Of a stretch of DNA of 8,484 nt, positions 1-6,919 are shown piece after piece; within the stretch, counting starts at the first letter, position 1, and every line of letters begins with the position of its first letter. Under the pieces are notes generated by a model. It had not been told where the DNA came from, did no database searches, and worked only from the letters and a program-made list of their open reading frames with translations. The stretch spans positions 1 through 8,484 of the forward strand of contig JBCCRH010000271.1 of NCBI GenBank assembly GCA_039208045.1. The letters are read 5' to 3'. Source of the DNA: JBCCRH01 sp039208045. Lineage in GTDB: Bacteria > Bacteroidota > Bacteroidia > Chitinophagales > Saprospiraceae. The position numbers were made by a program, and so were the translations under genes.

Positions 1-851
1 ATATCGAAATTCAAGTGCTGGCAGATACGCATGGCAATGTGGTACATCTCTTTGAGCGGGAGTGCAGCATTCAGCGCCGACACCAGAAAGTGGTAGAAGA
101 GGCGCCTTCAGCTGTGCTTACTCCCGAATTGCGAGTACGCATGGGCCAAGCAGCGGTAGATGTAGCGCGATCCTGTGATTATGTGGGCGCAGGTACGGTA
201 GAGTTTTTGCTGGATGCCGATCATAATTTCTACTTCTTAGAAATGAATACGCGGCTACAGGTGGAACATCCGGTCACGGAGCTAATCACAGGGATTGATT
301 TGGTAGAGCAGCAAATTCGAGTGGCTCGTGGAGAAACGCTGGCTTTTAGCCAAGAAGATTTACAAATTAAAGGGCATGCGATGGAGCTACGTGTGTATGC
401 CGAGGATCCGCTCAATAATTTCTTACCAAGTATTGGTACGCTAGAACAATACCAGATTCCAGAAGGGGAGCATATCCGAGTGGATGGTGGCTTTGAAGAA
501 GGGATGGATATTCCGATCTACTATGATCCTATGCTTTCCAAACTCATTACCTATGGTACCAATCGGCAAGCCGCTATTCACCGTATTTTAGAAGCTATTG
601 AAAACTATCAAATTGAAGGAGTAGCCAATACGCTTGCCTTCGGAAAGTTTGTATTTGAGCACGAGGCCTTCCTAAGCGGCAATTTTGATACGCATTTTGT
701 TAAAAAATACTTCACGCCTGAAGCTATACAAGCGGATGAGGCCGAAGAAGCAAGTATCGCTGCTGCCCTGGCCCTACACCTATTAAAAAAGGATCAAGAG
801 ACGCTAAAAGTGCCACAAGTTACGAATGACGATTGGTACCAAAAGCGATAG
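1..851 (+). CDS. accC: Biotin carboxylase subunit of acetyl-/propionyl-CoA carboxylase (5' partial)
   Basis: ATP-dependent carboxylation of biotin on a carrier protein, the first half-reaction of acyl-CoA carboxylases in the cytoplasm. The open frame runs in from the window edge (first full codon at 3), so the N-terminal ATP-grasp part is missing and 282 residues remain. The fragment opens with IEIQVLAD, followed by the family signature ERECSIQRRHQKV at about residues 18-30. The catalytic region FLEMNTRLQVEHPVTE (about 78-93) keeps the Glu, Asn and Arg of EMNTR that correspond to E288, N290 and R292 of E. coli AccC. Glu67 in GAGTVEFL matches E276. The C-terminal biotin carboxylase domain follows, then a tail about 40 residues longer than E. 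coli AccC. No biotinyl (AMKM) domain is fused, so the carrier is a separate protein. Acetyl- versus propionyl-CoA specificity cannot be told from this subunit. It ends 9 bases before the stop of a convergent gene. Confidence 0.95.
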   Translation, partial: IEIQVLADTHGNVVHLFERECSIQRRHQKVVEEAPSAVLTPELRVRMGQAAVDVARSCDYVGAGTVEFLLDADHNFYFLEMNTRLQVEHPVTELITGIDLVEQQIRVARGETLAFSQEDLQIKGHAMELRVYAEDPLNNFLPSIGTLEQYQIPEGEHIRVDGGFEEGMDIPIYYDPMLSKLITYGTNRQAAIHRILEAIENYQIEGVANTLAFGKFVFEHEAFLSGNFDTHFVKKYFTPEAIQADEAEEASIAAALALHLLKKDQETLKVPQVTNDDWYQKR

Positions 852-860
852 TGAACCGAG

Positions 861-1988
861 CTAGCGAAGGAGAAACAGATCGGACGTTTCTACCCTCATA
901 CTGCCGGAAGGATCACCATTAAGTCGGTACTTTAGACAGACCAAGTAGGTACCAATATTGGCGTTCGCGCCATTGATTTCGCCATTCCAAAACGAGGAAG
1001 GATCGCTAGAGCGAAATACCTGACTCCCCCATCGGTCGTAGATTTGCAATTCAAATTCTTTAAAGGAGTAATTAGAGTAGACCTCAAAATAGTCATTAAT
1101 CCCATCATCATTAGGAGAAAAAGCATTGGGGATAAACAGACTAGGTGGTATACAAAATTCGATAGCTACTGCTATCGTATCCTCTAATAGGCATCCATTA
1201 CTTACAGCTTCTATTGAATACAGACCAGAACTTGGAATAGGGCGCAGCGTGATCGTATCGCCATTTTCCCATTGTGCTTCATCCACAAAAGGCGGAATAG
1301 TCAATGAAAAACCGTCTTCTGCACAGGCAAGGGTGTCAGGTCCTAAAATGTCTTGCTGCTCTTCTGCTGACAATACAAGTTCTAGGGCTGCATTATCAGC
1401 GAATACCAATTGAAGGTGTGCGGCAATAACTAGGTACTGATAAGACTTGATGGGCTTGAAGCAAGCAGTGTAAGTCGTATACAAATTACGACTCCCGATT
1501 TGTCCAATCTCAAACAACAGCTCTGCCCCAGCCAGCCCCTCACTAGCACTAAAGGTATTGTCGGGGTCTAAAACAGGGGGCGATTCCAGCCCATATACAC
1601 GAATGGCTCCGCTCCCCGTAGCACTTCCCTGCAACATCATATCCAGCGAAAACTTGTACAGACCTCCTGCCTGCAAGGGCTGCGCTAGCTGCTGCCCAAC
1701 AGCCTCTTCCAACTTTTCATCAAAAAAGCCAGAAGCCATAAAAATAGCACCATCTCCTTCATCAGGAAAAAAATCACTCCAGAACGGATTCTGGAAAGGA
1801 AAACCATCGACGTGCAAAAAATCAGGGGTGAAGCATACCCGATCCCAGCTGTCCAGCTCTTCAAAAGAAGCTTCTACTAATGGAATCGCAGTGAACGACT
1901 CAAAATCAGGGTTTTGGAATAAATTTTGCGAAAGCAAAAGAGTACTTACACCTAAAAAACAATACGCACTTGCAAAAACTATCTTCAT
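861..1988 (-). CDS. Secreted protein with CHU_C / T9SS type B C-terminal domain (paralog 2)
   Basis: Predicted exported protein of 375 residues. Residues 1-20 form a Sec signal peptide (MKIVFAS start, hydrophobic core, cut near LLLS|QN). Residues 21-205 are a beta-rich module beginning NLFQNPDFE, resembling galactose-binding or jelly-roll carbohydrate-binding folds (inference). Residues about 215-280 form a short Ig/PKD-like module with the pattern Cys222 ... W240 ... GLYSIE ... NGC266 ... C279. Residues about 281-375 are a CHU_C domain with IPNAFSPNDDGIND, YDRWGSQVF and FWNGE, which in Bacteroidota marks cargo of the type IX secretion system for release or surface attachment. The ATG at 1988 is preferred over an in-frame TTG at 1994 because it gives a normal signal peptide and lies 2 bases after the upstream stop, fitting translational coupling. 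It is co-linear along its length with the preceding gene, so the pair is a tandem duplication. The ligand is unknown. Confidence 0.85.
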   Translation of the reverse strand: MKIVFASAYCFLGVSTLLLSQNLFQNPDFESFTAIPLVEASFEELDSWDRVCFTPDFLHVDGFPFQNPFWSDFFPDEGDGAIFMASGFFDEKLEEAVGQQLAQPLQAGGLYKFSLDMMLQGSATGSGAIRVYGLESPPVLDPDNTFSASEGLAGAELLFEIGQIGSRNLYTTYTACFKPIKSYQYLVIAAHLQLVFADNAALELVLSAEEQQDILGPDTLACAEDGFSLTIPPFVDEAQWENGDTITLRPIPSSGLYSIEAVSNGCLLEDTIAVAIEFCIPPSLFIPNAFSPNDDGINDYFEVYSNYSFKEFELQIYDRWGSQVFRSSDPSSFWNGEINGANANIGTYLVCLKYRLNGDPSGSMRVETSDLFLLR

Positions 1989-1990
1989 GA

Positions 1991-3121
1991 TCAACGGACT
2001 AACGTTAGACTCTGCGTAATTTGCTCCTGCCCATCTGCTGGGTCACCCGCAATCTTGTACTGAAGCACCAACGTGTAGGCCCCTATCGGTGCGTCCAATC
2101 CAAAAGCCTTGCCATTCCATTGTTCGTCTGGATCGGTAGTGGAAAACAACAGCGCGCCCCAGCGGTCAAATATCTTCAAGGCAAAGGTTTCGAAAGGCAC
2201 ATTGGCAAAAACACCTATCTCATCATTAAAACCATCAAAATTGGGGGAAAAGGCGTTAGGAATGTATATACTAGGCTCTACGCAAAGCTCCGTTTCGAGC
2301 GAGACCGTATCTTCTGCCAAGCAGCCATTTCGTTCTACTGTGAGGCTGTACGTACCAGGATTTTGAATAGCCCTAGATAAATTCAAATGCTCATCACTCC
2401 AAGTAAAGGCATCAACTGCAAACGGAATCGTGGCTATCAACTCATCCCCACCACATATAGTCGTATCTGCTGGCAGGAACCCCTCTCCTACTGCCACAGG
2501 AAATACCTCCTCTAGCGATACCTGATCGATGTAGATCAAACGATCGAAGCCTGAAATGACAAAATAGGGAAAATTGGCTGGTGCAATGAAACAGGTAGAA
2601 AACAGGTCATAATTATCAACATCAGCCACATTGATAATATCAGCAAGAAAGACAGCACCTGGCAAACTTGCCGCATTCTGAAAATCATCGGGATTGACAG
2701 CAGGCTTTTCTGGTAAACCATATAGATGGATACCTCCAGAAAAATTCATCTGAATATGTAGCTTCAGTGCCGCTGTAAATTTATACAGGAACCCTTTTTG
2801 AAGAGGCTCATCTAAGGTTTGCCCAATCGCTTCCCCGAATTGATCCATACCTGTGACCTGCGCGCCAAAGAACATACCAGCATCCCCTGAGAACGGAAAA
2901 AAATCTTCGTACGCACCAACATCGGGAGGAAACCCTCCCTCATGCAAATAATCAGGTGAGCTGACTGCAATATCCCATTCACTCAAGACATTAACTTGTC
3001 CGTTGGATAAGGGTAAAGCAGTATTTTCTTCAAAATCAGGATTTCTTAATAGGTTTTGGGCCAGCACGGGAAGTGATGAAACAGCTAGAAACCAGAGGAG
3101 TACGAAAAGCTGCCGGAGCAT
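1991..3121 (-). CDS. Secreted protein with CHU_C / T9SS type B C-terminal domain (paralog 1)
   Basis: Predicted exported protein of 376 residues. A Sec signal peptide covers 1-21 (cut near PVLA|QN). Residues 22-208 form a beta-rich N-terminal module starting NLLRNPDFE and containing HEGGFPP, AIGQTL and GFLYKF blocks also present in the downstream paralog; a galactose-binding-like fold is a guess. Residues about 214-280 are an Ig/PKD-like unit with ADTTICGGDE, W241, GTYSLTV and NGCLAEDT. Residues 281-376 are the CHU_C domain, with IPNAFSPNFDGFND, a possible Ca-binding loop, FDRWGALLF and WNGK. Four cysteines (177, 223, 267, 280) have exact counterparts in the paralog and suggest two disulfides outside the cell. 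Likely localisation is the cell surface or medium through the type IX system. It starts 20 bases after the small upstream gene with no promoter motif between, so it probably belongs to the operon that begins with the S24 repressor. Confidence 0.87.
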   Translation of the reverse strand: MLRQLFVLLWFLAVSSLPVLAQNLLRNPDFEENTALPLSNGQVNVLSEWDIAVSSPDYLHEGGFPPDVGAYEDFFPFSGDAGMFFGAQVTGMDQFGEAIGQTLDEPLQKGFLYKFTAALKLHIQMNFSGGIHLYGLPEKPAVNPDDFQNAASLPGAVFLADIINVADVDNYDLFSTCFIAPANFPYFVISGFDRLIYIDQVSLEEVFPVAVGEGFLPADTTICGGDELIATIPFAVDAFTWSDEHLNLSRAIQNPGTYSLTVERNGCLAEDTVSLETELCVEPSIYIPNAFSPNFDGFNDEIGVFANVPFETFALKIFDRWGALLFSTTDPDEQWNGKAFGLDAPIGAYTLVLQYKIAGDPADGQEQITQSLTLVR

Positions 3122-3141
3122 AGCTAAATTAGGTTTGTAGG

Positions 3142-3372
3142 TTATGGAGTCATCGTTTCAAAAGATACGATTTTTATAGGAGTCCCCCACATAAAAATGG
3201 ACATATCTTCTTCTACTTCTTTAGCCACAATCTTGACGGACTTCCCTTCATATTTTAGCTGCTCTGGAAATCGTACCGGGCGATATTCCTGACCGTCGTT
3301 TCCAATAATTCCCCAAAAGCCACCACTCAATTTTTGATAGCTCACCTTTCCTTGAATGCGAATCTTTGCCAT
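3142..3372 (-). CDS. Small conserved-looking beta-rich protein, 76 residues, unknown function
   Basis: Basic to neutral cytoplasmic protein with no signal peptide or membrane segment. The sequence alternates short hydrophobic strands and turns: GGFWGIIGNDGQEYRPVRFP (residues 17-36), YEGKSVKIVAK (41-51) and MWGTPIKIVSFE (62-73). This reads as a single small beta barrel of OB- or SH3-like type (inference). The blocks G-F-W-G-I-x-G-x-D-G-x-x-Y-x-P and S-I-x-M-W-G-T-P-x-x-I resemble, as I recall, small uncharacterised proteins of bacteria, but no named family is claimed. The ATG at 3372 follows an A-rich stretch typical of Bacteroidota starts. It sits 15 bases after the S24 repressor stop and 20 bases before the first CHU_C gene, so it is probably co-transcribed with both. 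The coding status is supported by tight packing, its compositional plausibility and the lack of a competing frame. Confidence 0.75.
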   Translation of the reverse strand: MAKIRIQGKVSYQKLSGGFWGIIGNDGQEYRPVRFPEQLKYEGKSVKIVAKEVEEDMSIFMWGTPIKIVSFETMTP

Positions 3373-3387
3373 ATATTTTTTTGGGTT

Positions 3388-4236
3388 TTATTTAGACTTT
3401 ACCCGTTGAGATTGGATTAAATTTTCGATGGTGGTATTCAGATTTTCGATTAGCACCGATTGCTGGCGAATAGTCTGCTTAAAATCTCGCACTTCCTCAA
3501 ATAAGTAATTCTTGATGTTCTGCGGAGAAGGCAAGAAAGGACTTACCTTGGCACGCACATACCACACCTCCCGAATATCGCCCACATTTAATGTGTAGGT
3601 TTCATAAAACGAATTATCGGATAGCAAGATCAACTGTTTGTTACTTTTTAGGCGATTCGTCACCCGCTTCACCACTACATCACCCCTTGTAACAATCACA
3701 TAAACGTAATTATCCTTAATGGAAGATTCCCACAGTGTAGGCTCCAAAAAACTACACACCACTTTATCGCCTTCAAATAAGGTAGGCTCCATGCTATCGC
3801 CAGAAACATCAAAAGAGCGGTGCGTTCCCACTTTATACTTGTAATCTGGTAAGGTAAAAGTAGGTAGATCCTGGATGAAGGTAGGGTCAGTCATTTCCGC
3901 GGCATAGCCCGCCTGAGCTGGGATAGGCACATGGACAATGCGCTCGTCATCTTGTGCATTGGTAACTATGGTAAGCACCCGAAAGCTTTTATGGCCCTCT
4001 TCGGTCATAAACATCGGCCCCTCTCCTGTGAAGATGTATACAGGATTGATTTTATACTTTTCTACCGCTTTGCGCAACAGCTCAATAGTGACATCACGAC
4101 GACCTTTCAGGATTTCGCTTAAACTTTGGGGCAAGTACTCCAACGATAAGGCAAATTGGCGACTCGAACGCACTCGATTGTCAGCACGTAATTTATCATG
4201 GCACTTAATAAAACGTTGGGTTACAATACTATTCAT
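3388..4236 (-). CDS. LexA-like transcriptional regulator (HTH plus S24 peptidase domain)
   Basis: Cytoplasmic repressor-type protein of 282 residues. Residues about 24-75 form an XRE-like helix-turn-helix (SSRQFALSLEYLPQSLSEIL then RRDVTIELLRKAVEKY, ending YIFTGEGPMF). Residues about 100-232 are an S24/LexA-type domain. The serine nucleophile is Ser148 in VSGDSMEPTL and the general-base lysine is Lys190 in GDVVVKRV. A candidate self-cleavage Ala109-Gly110 bond lies in PIPAQAGYA, so the catalytic dyad is intact. Residues about 245-276 are a predicted coiled coil (heptad-like FEEVRDFKQTIRQQ, then VLIENLNTTIENLI), an addition that LexA lacks. The start at 4236 is chosen because an in-frame ATG at 4272 would put the -7 promoter element and one operator arm inside the gene. 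It heads a tight minus-strand group with a 76-residue protein and two secreted proteins. The inducing signal is unknown. Nothing nearby suggests a prophage. Confidence 0.9.
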   Translation of the reverse strand: MNSIVTQRFIKCHDKLRADNRVRSSRQFALSLEYLPQSLSEILKGRRDVTIELLRKAVEKYKINPVYIFTGEGPMFMTEEGHKSFRVLTIVTNAQDDERIVHVPIPAQAGYAAEMTDPTFIQDLPTFTLPDYKYKVGTHRSFDVSGDSMEPTLFEGDKVVCSFLEPTLWESSIKDNYVYVIVTRGDVVVKRVTNRLKSNKQLILLSDNSFYETYTLNVGDIREVWYVRAKVSPFLPSPQNIKNYLFEEVRDFKQTIRQQSVLIENLNTTIENLIQSQRVKSK

Positions 4237-4240
4237 AAGG

Positions 4241-4304
4241 AATTGCACATTTTGATGAACACATCTAAACAAAAATAGAAAAATTGTTCATAAAATGCGC
4301 AACT
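4241..4304. promoter_or_regulatory. Candidate operator: long inverted repeat upstream of the S24 repressor gene
   Basis: The left arm is 4241-4261 (AATTGCACATTTTGATGAAC plus A). The right arm is 4285-4304, whose reverse complement is AGTTGCGCATTTTATGAACA. The arms agree at 18 of 20 aligned positions with one single-base gap, and are separated by 23 bases. Arm centres are about 43 bases apart, near four helical turns. The repeat lies just upstream of the regulator's start and brackets the predicted -7 element, as expected for an autoregulatory operator of a dimeric repressor. That it binds this protein is inference; the repeat itself is directly visible. Confidence 0.65.
4270..4302 (-). promoter_or_regulatory. 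Bacteroidota-type promoter for the S24 repressor operon
   Basis: On the minus strand the sequence TATTTTTG (4270-4277) matches the Bacteroidota -7 consensus TAnnTTTG exactly. A TTG (4300-4302), a candidate -33 element, lies 22 bases upstream of it. Transcription would start near 4263, leaving a leader of about 27 bases before the ATG at 4236. No other exact TAnnTTTG was found in the gaps between the four downstream genes, which fits a single transcript. The -33 spacing is slightly long, so this is a moderate call. Confidence 0.55.
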
Positions 4305-4350
4305 TTAATAAAATATTTAGGCAAATAAGTGATACTTTTTGGTGCTACTT

Positions 4351-5115
4351 TTAGCGCTTAGGAAAGCTCTCTACAATAGCCAAAAAATCTTCTGCCTTAA
4401 GCGAAGCTCCACCAATCAAACCGCCATCTACATCTGCTTTCGCAAAAATCTCCTTTGCATTTTTCGGCTTGACCGAACCACCATACAGGATAGTCAAATT
4501 ATCTGCTACAGCTGCCCCATACTTGACAGCTACCAACTTACGGATGTGTGCGTGCATTTCCTGCGCTTGCTCTGGGCTAGCCGTTTTACCCGTACCGATA
4601 GCCCAAACGGGTTCGTATGCAATAACGATTTGTCCCATTTCTTCGGTACTGAGGTGAAATAAAGCCTGTTCTACCTGCTTACTCACCAAGGCCTCTTGCC
4701 CATCTGCTTCGCGCACTTCTAGCGGCTCTCCACAACAAAAGATCGGTTTTAGGCCACTCCCCAAGGCTGCATCCACTTTGCTAGCCAATAATTCATCACT
4801 TTCGTGAAAATACGCTCTCCGCTCAGAGTGCCCAATAATGACGTACTCCACGCCTACCGATGCTAGCATCGTAGCCGAAGTTTCCCCCGTATACGCCCCA
4901 CTTGCTGCCTGATGGCAATTTTGAGCACCTAAAGAAAGATTGGATATATCTTTGATCGCACTGCCCATACTATTGAGATGGATAAATGGCGTACACAGCA
5001 CCACCCCTACATCAGAAGGTTGCAAACCCGATACAATCGCACGCGTAAGGTCGCGCCCCTCTTGATAGGTTTTGTTCATTTTCCAATTTCCAGCAACGAT
5101 AGATTTACGGCTCAT
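4351..5115 (-). CDS. tpiA: Triosephosphate isomerase
   Basis: Cytoplasmic glycolytic and gluconeogenic enzyme interconverting dihydroxyacetone phosphate and glyceraldehyde 3-phosphate. It is full length at 254 residues, normal for the family. All active-site landmarks are present: Asn10 and Lys12 in AGNWKMN; the electrophile His96 in VIIGHSERR; the base Glu168 in AYEPVWAIGTGKT, which also contains the mobile loop 6; the phosphate-binding YGGSVKP (211-217); and DGGLIGGASL (230-239). The ATG at 5115 follows an A-rich leader and lies 34 bases after the bioB stop, so co-transcription with bioB is likely. The 78 bases after its stop contain the promoter of the next gene; no GC-rich hairpin terminator is visible there. 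Confidence 0.98.
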   Translation of the reverse strand: MSRKSIVAGNWKMNKTYQEGRDLTRAIVSGLQPSDVGVVLCTPFIHLNSMGSAIKDISNLSLGAQNCHQAASGAYTGETSATMLASVGVEYVIIGHSERRAYFHESDELLASKVDAALGSGLKPIFCCGEPLEVREADGQEALVSKQVEQALFHLSTEEMGQIVIAYEPVWAIGTGKTASPEQAQEMHAHIRKLVAVKYGAAVADNLTILYGGSVKPKNAKEIFAKADVDGGLIGGASLKAEDFLAIVESFPKR

Positions 5116-5149
5116 GAATTTTATTTTTTAACTGATTTGATGTGTTGGT

Positions 5150-6274
5150 TTACTTAATTTCTTCTTGCTTGCGCAAGGCGCGACGCTTCTCCTTGGCCAG
5201 CTGTGTATATTTTTTATTGGCTTCTATGGTGTGCCCAGGGCGCGACCATTTGACGGTTTCATTTAGCTCTTCCTCAATGGTATGTGCATCCTTCGTTTTT
5301 GGCTGCGGGTGCTTAGCAAAAGCATCTGTTGGGGTCAAGCCTAATTGATCGAACATATTGAGGTCACCATATACTTCTGGGTTCGGAGTGGTAAGCAGTT
5401 TGTCGCCAGCAAAAATGGAGCCTGCACCAGCCATGAAGCAGAGCGCTTGCCCTTCTTGGCTCATTGTTTTCCGCCCTGCGGACAAACGTACTGTAGATTT
5501 GGGCATCACAATACGAGTGGTGGCCACCATGCGTACCATTTCCCAAATCGGTACCGGCTTTTGCTCTTCCATAGGGGTTCCCTCTACCGCCACCAAGGCA
5601 TTGATGGGTACCGACTCTGGCTGCGGGTCTAGCGAGGCTAGTGTTAAGAGCATTTTACAGCGATCTTCCTCGGCTTCACCCATCCCAATAATTCCACCTG
5701 AGCATACCGTCAAGTTAGCTTTCCGCACATTATCCAAGGTCTTCAAGCGATCTTCATAGCCTCTGGTAGAAATAATTTCTTTATAGTAATCTTCAGAAGT
5801 ATCCAGATTGTGATTATAGGCATAGAGTCCAGCATCAGCCAGCCGTTTGGCCTGGCTCTCGCTGAGCATTCCTAGCGTACAGCACACCTCCATATCAAGG
5901 CTATTAACCGTCTTCACCAATTCGATAACATGATCAAAATCTGCATCATCTTTTACATTGCGCCAAGCAGCTCCCATACACAATCGAGATGATCCCATAG
6001 CTTTAGCACTAAAGGCTGCGGCCCGCACTTCTTTAACCGAAAGCAAGTCATTTTTTTCAACACCCGTATGATAGCGAGCTGCCTGAGGGCAATAGCCACA
6101 GTCTTCAGGGCAGCCTCCTGTCTTGATAGATAAAAGAGTACTGATTTGCACCTCATTCGGATTATGAAACTGACGATGCACCGTCGCAGCTCTATATACC
6201 AGTTCCAATAAAGGCGTATGATATACCTGTAGTATTTCCTTTAGGGTCCAATCTGTTTTAATCTCCGCACTCAT
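5150..6274 (-). CDS. bioB: Biotin synthase (radical SAM)
   Basis: Last step of biotin synthesis: inserts sulfur into dethiobiotin using S-adenosylmethionine radicals. It has 374 residues, slightly longer than E. coli BioB (346), the excess being a charged C-terminal tail. The radical SAM [4Fe-4S] motif CxxxCxxC is Cys55, Cys59 and Cys62 in TGGCPEDCGYCPQA. The second [2Fe-2S] cluster ligands are also present: Cys99 (RLCMGAAW), Cys131 (EVCCTLGM), Cys191 (TVCSGGIIGMGE) and Arg263 (VRLSAGR). Further family blocks are YNHNLDTS (153-160), PINALVAVEGTP (223-234) and MAGAGSIFAGDKLLTT (281-296). The start at 6274 is preceded by an A-rich stretch. The gene follows an unknown membrane-protein gene by 36 bases and precedes tpiA by 34, suggesting one transcript. 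bioA lies about 2 kb upstream on the same strand but in a separate unit. Confidence 0.98.
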   Translation of the reverse strand: MSAEIKTDWTLKEILQVYHTPLLELVYRAATVHRQFHNPNEVQISTLLSIKTGGCPEDCGYCPQAARYHTGVEKNDLLSVKEVRAAAFSAKAMGSSRLCMGAAWRNVKDDADFDHVIELVKTVNSLDMEVCCTLGMLSESQAKRLADAGLYAYNHNLDTSEDYYKEIISTRGYEDRLKTLDNVRKANLTVCSGGIIGMGEAEEDRCKMLLTLASLDPQPESVPINALVAVEGTPMEEQKPVPIWEMVRMVATTRIVMPKSTVRLSAGRKTMSQEGQALCFMAGAGSIFAGDKLLTTPNPEVYGDLNMFDQLGLTPTDAFAKHPQPKTKDAHTIEEELNETVKWSRPGHTIEANKKYTQLAKEKRRALRKQEEIK

Positions 6275-6310
6275 TAGTTTGATTTTTTCTCGTTAACAAA
6301 TCGTGAATGG

Positions 6311-6889
6311 CTACACTTCCAATTGTTTTTTTCGGGTTTTCCTCAAATGTACAATTTCTATTCCAGCACCCAAGGCTAAGGCACCAAGCATCATTCCCAA
6401 ATTCCAATACCATTCGAGTGGCGCTTTGTCCACTTCTATAAAGATAGGCTGTTCATCGAGCGTGTAGCCTTTATCTAGCAGCTGCTGTAATTGATTCTTC
6501 TCAGCTGGAATATCCCGTGTAATACCCTTTAGTGTGACCTCCTGCTGAGGCAAACAACTCTGATCATCCAGGCAGTTTACATCAAATAATTCGGTCCAAG
6601 CAATCAATTTAGCTACTTTTTCTCCGCTATTTATCTGTTCCTGCGTCTGCACCGGGTAGATCAAAATCGGTCGATCAAATTGCCGGACCGCTTCTACATG
6701 CACATACTCGCCCGTTTGCCACGCTTGCTGTATTTCTACAAAATCAGCATCTCCTATCCCCTCTTCGGCTATCTCTGCCATCTGATAGGTACGCAGCTTG
6801 TGAGTGCCTACCTCTTGCGAGATGAGGCTATTGCAGCCATTGATGAACACGACAACGCAGCCGAAAACGATGAGTAAGCGGAATAACAT
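6311..6889 (-). CDS. Exported/membrane protein of unknown function with two hydrophobic ends
   Basis: I do not recognise this 192-residue protein. Residues 4-18 are a hydrophobic N-terminal segment leading to FINGC. Cys19 could be a lipoprotein acylation site, but Asn at -2 is atypical for a lipobox, so this is uncertain. Residues about 20-158 would be outside the inner membrane, with short beta-like stretches (YVHVEAVRQFDRPILIYPVQ at 62-81, VTLKGITRDIP at 118-128, QPIFIEVDKAPLEW at 147-160) and a nearby cysteine pair (106 and 112). Residues about 161-182 are a transmembrane helix rich in Gly, Ala and Leu, followed by a basic tail RKTRKKQ, which predicts the C terminus in the cytoplasm. It lies 36 bases before bioB and is probably co-transcribed with it. 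Whether it has any part in biotin metabolism cannot be told. Confidence 0.75.
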   Translation of the reverse strand: MLFRLLIVFGCVVVFINGCNSLISQEVGTHKLRTYQMAEIAEEGIGDADFVEIQQAWQTGEYVHVEAVRQFDRPILIYPVQTQEQINSGEKVAKLIAWTELFDVNCLDDQSCLPQQEVTLKGITRDIPAEKNQLQQLLDKGYTLDEQPIFIEVDKAPLEWYWNLGMMLGALALGAGIEIVHLRKTRKKQLEV

Positions 6890-6919
6890 TTATTACTATT
6901 TTTTTGAAGGCATTGCCTG

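Noticed and set aside
1989..1994. TTG start for the second CHU_C protein
   Set aside because: An ATG two codons later gives a standard signal peptide start and needs no rare start codon.
2021..2380. Plus-strand open frame of 119 codons opposite the first CHU_C gene
   Set aside because: The minus-strand frame has a signal peptide and clear domain motifs; this one is an antisense shadow with low-complexity composition.
3388..4236. Prophage remnant suggested by a cI-like S24 repressor
   Set aside because: There is no integrase, Cro-like divergent gene, structural gene or attachment repeat; the neighbours are housekeeping and secreted-protein genes.
4237..4272. Upstream in-frame ATG giving the S24 regulator 12 more residues
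   Set aside because: It would place the -7 promoter element and one operator arm within the coding region; the added residues do not look like part of the HTH domain.
4339..4662. Plus-strand open frame opposite the tpiA 3' end
   Set aside because: It is antisense to an unambiguous tpiA with all catalytic residues and has no protein-family signs.
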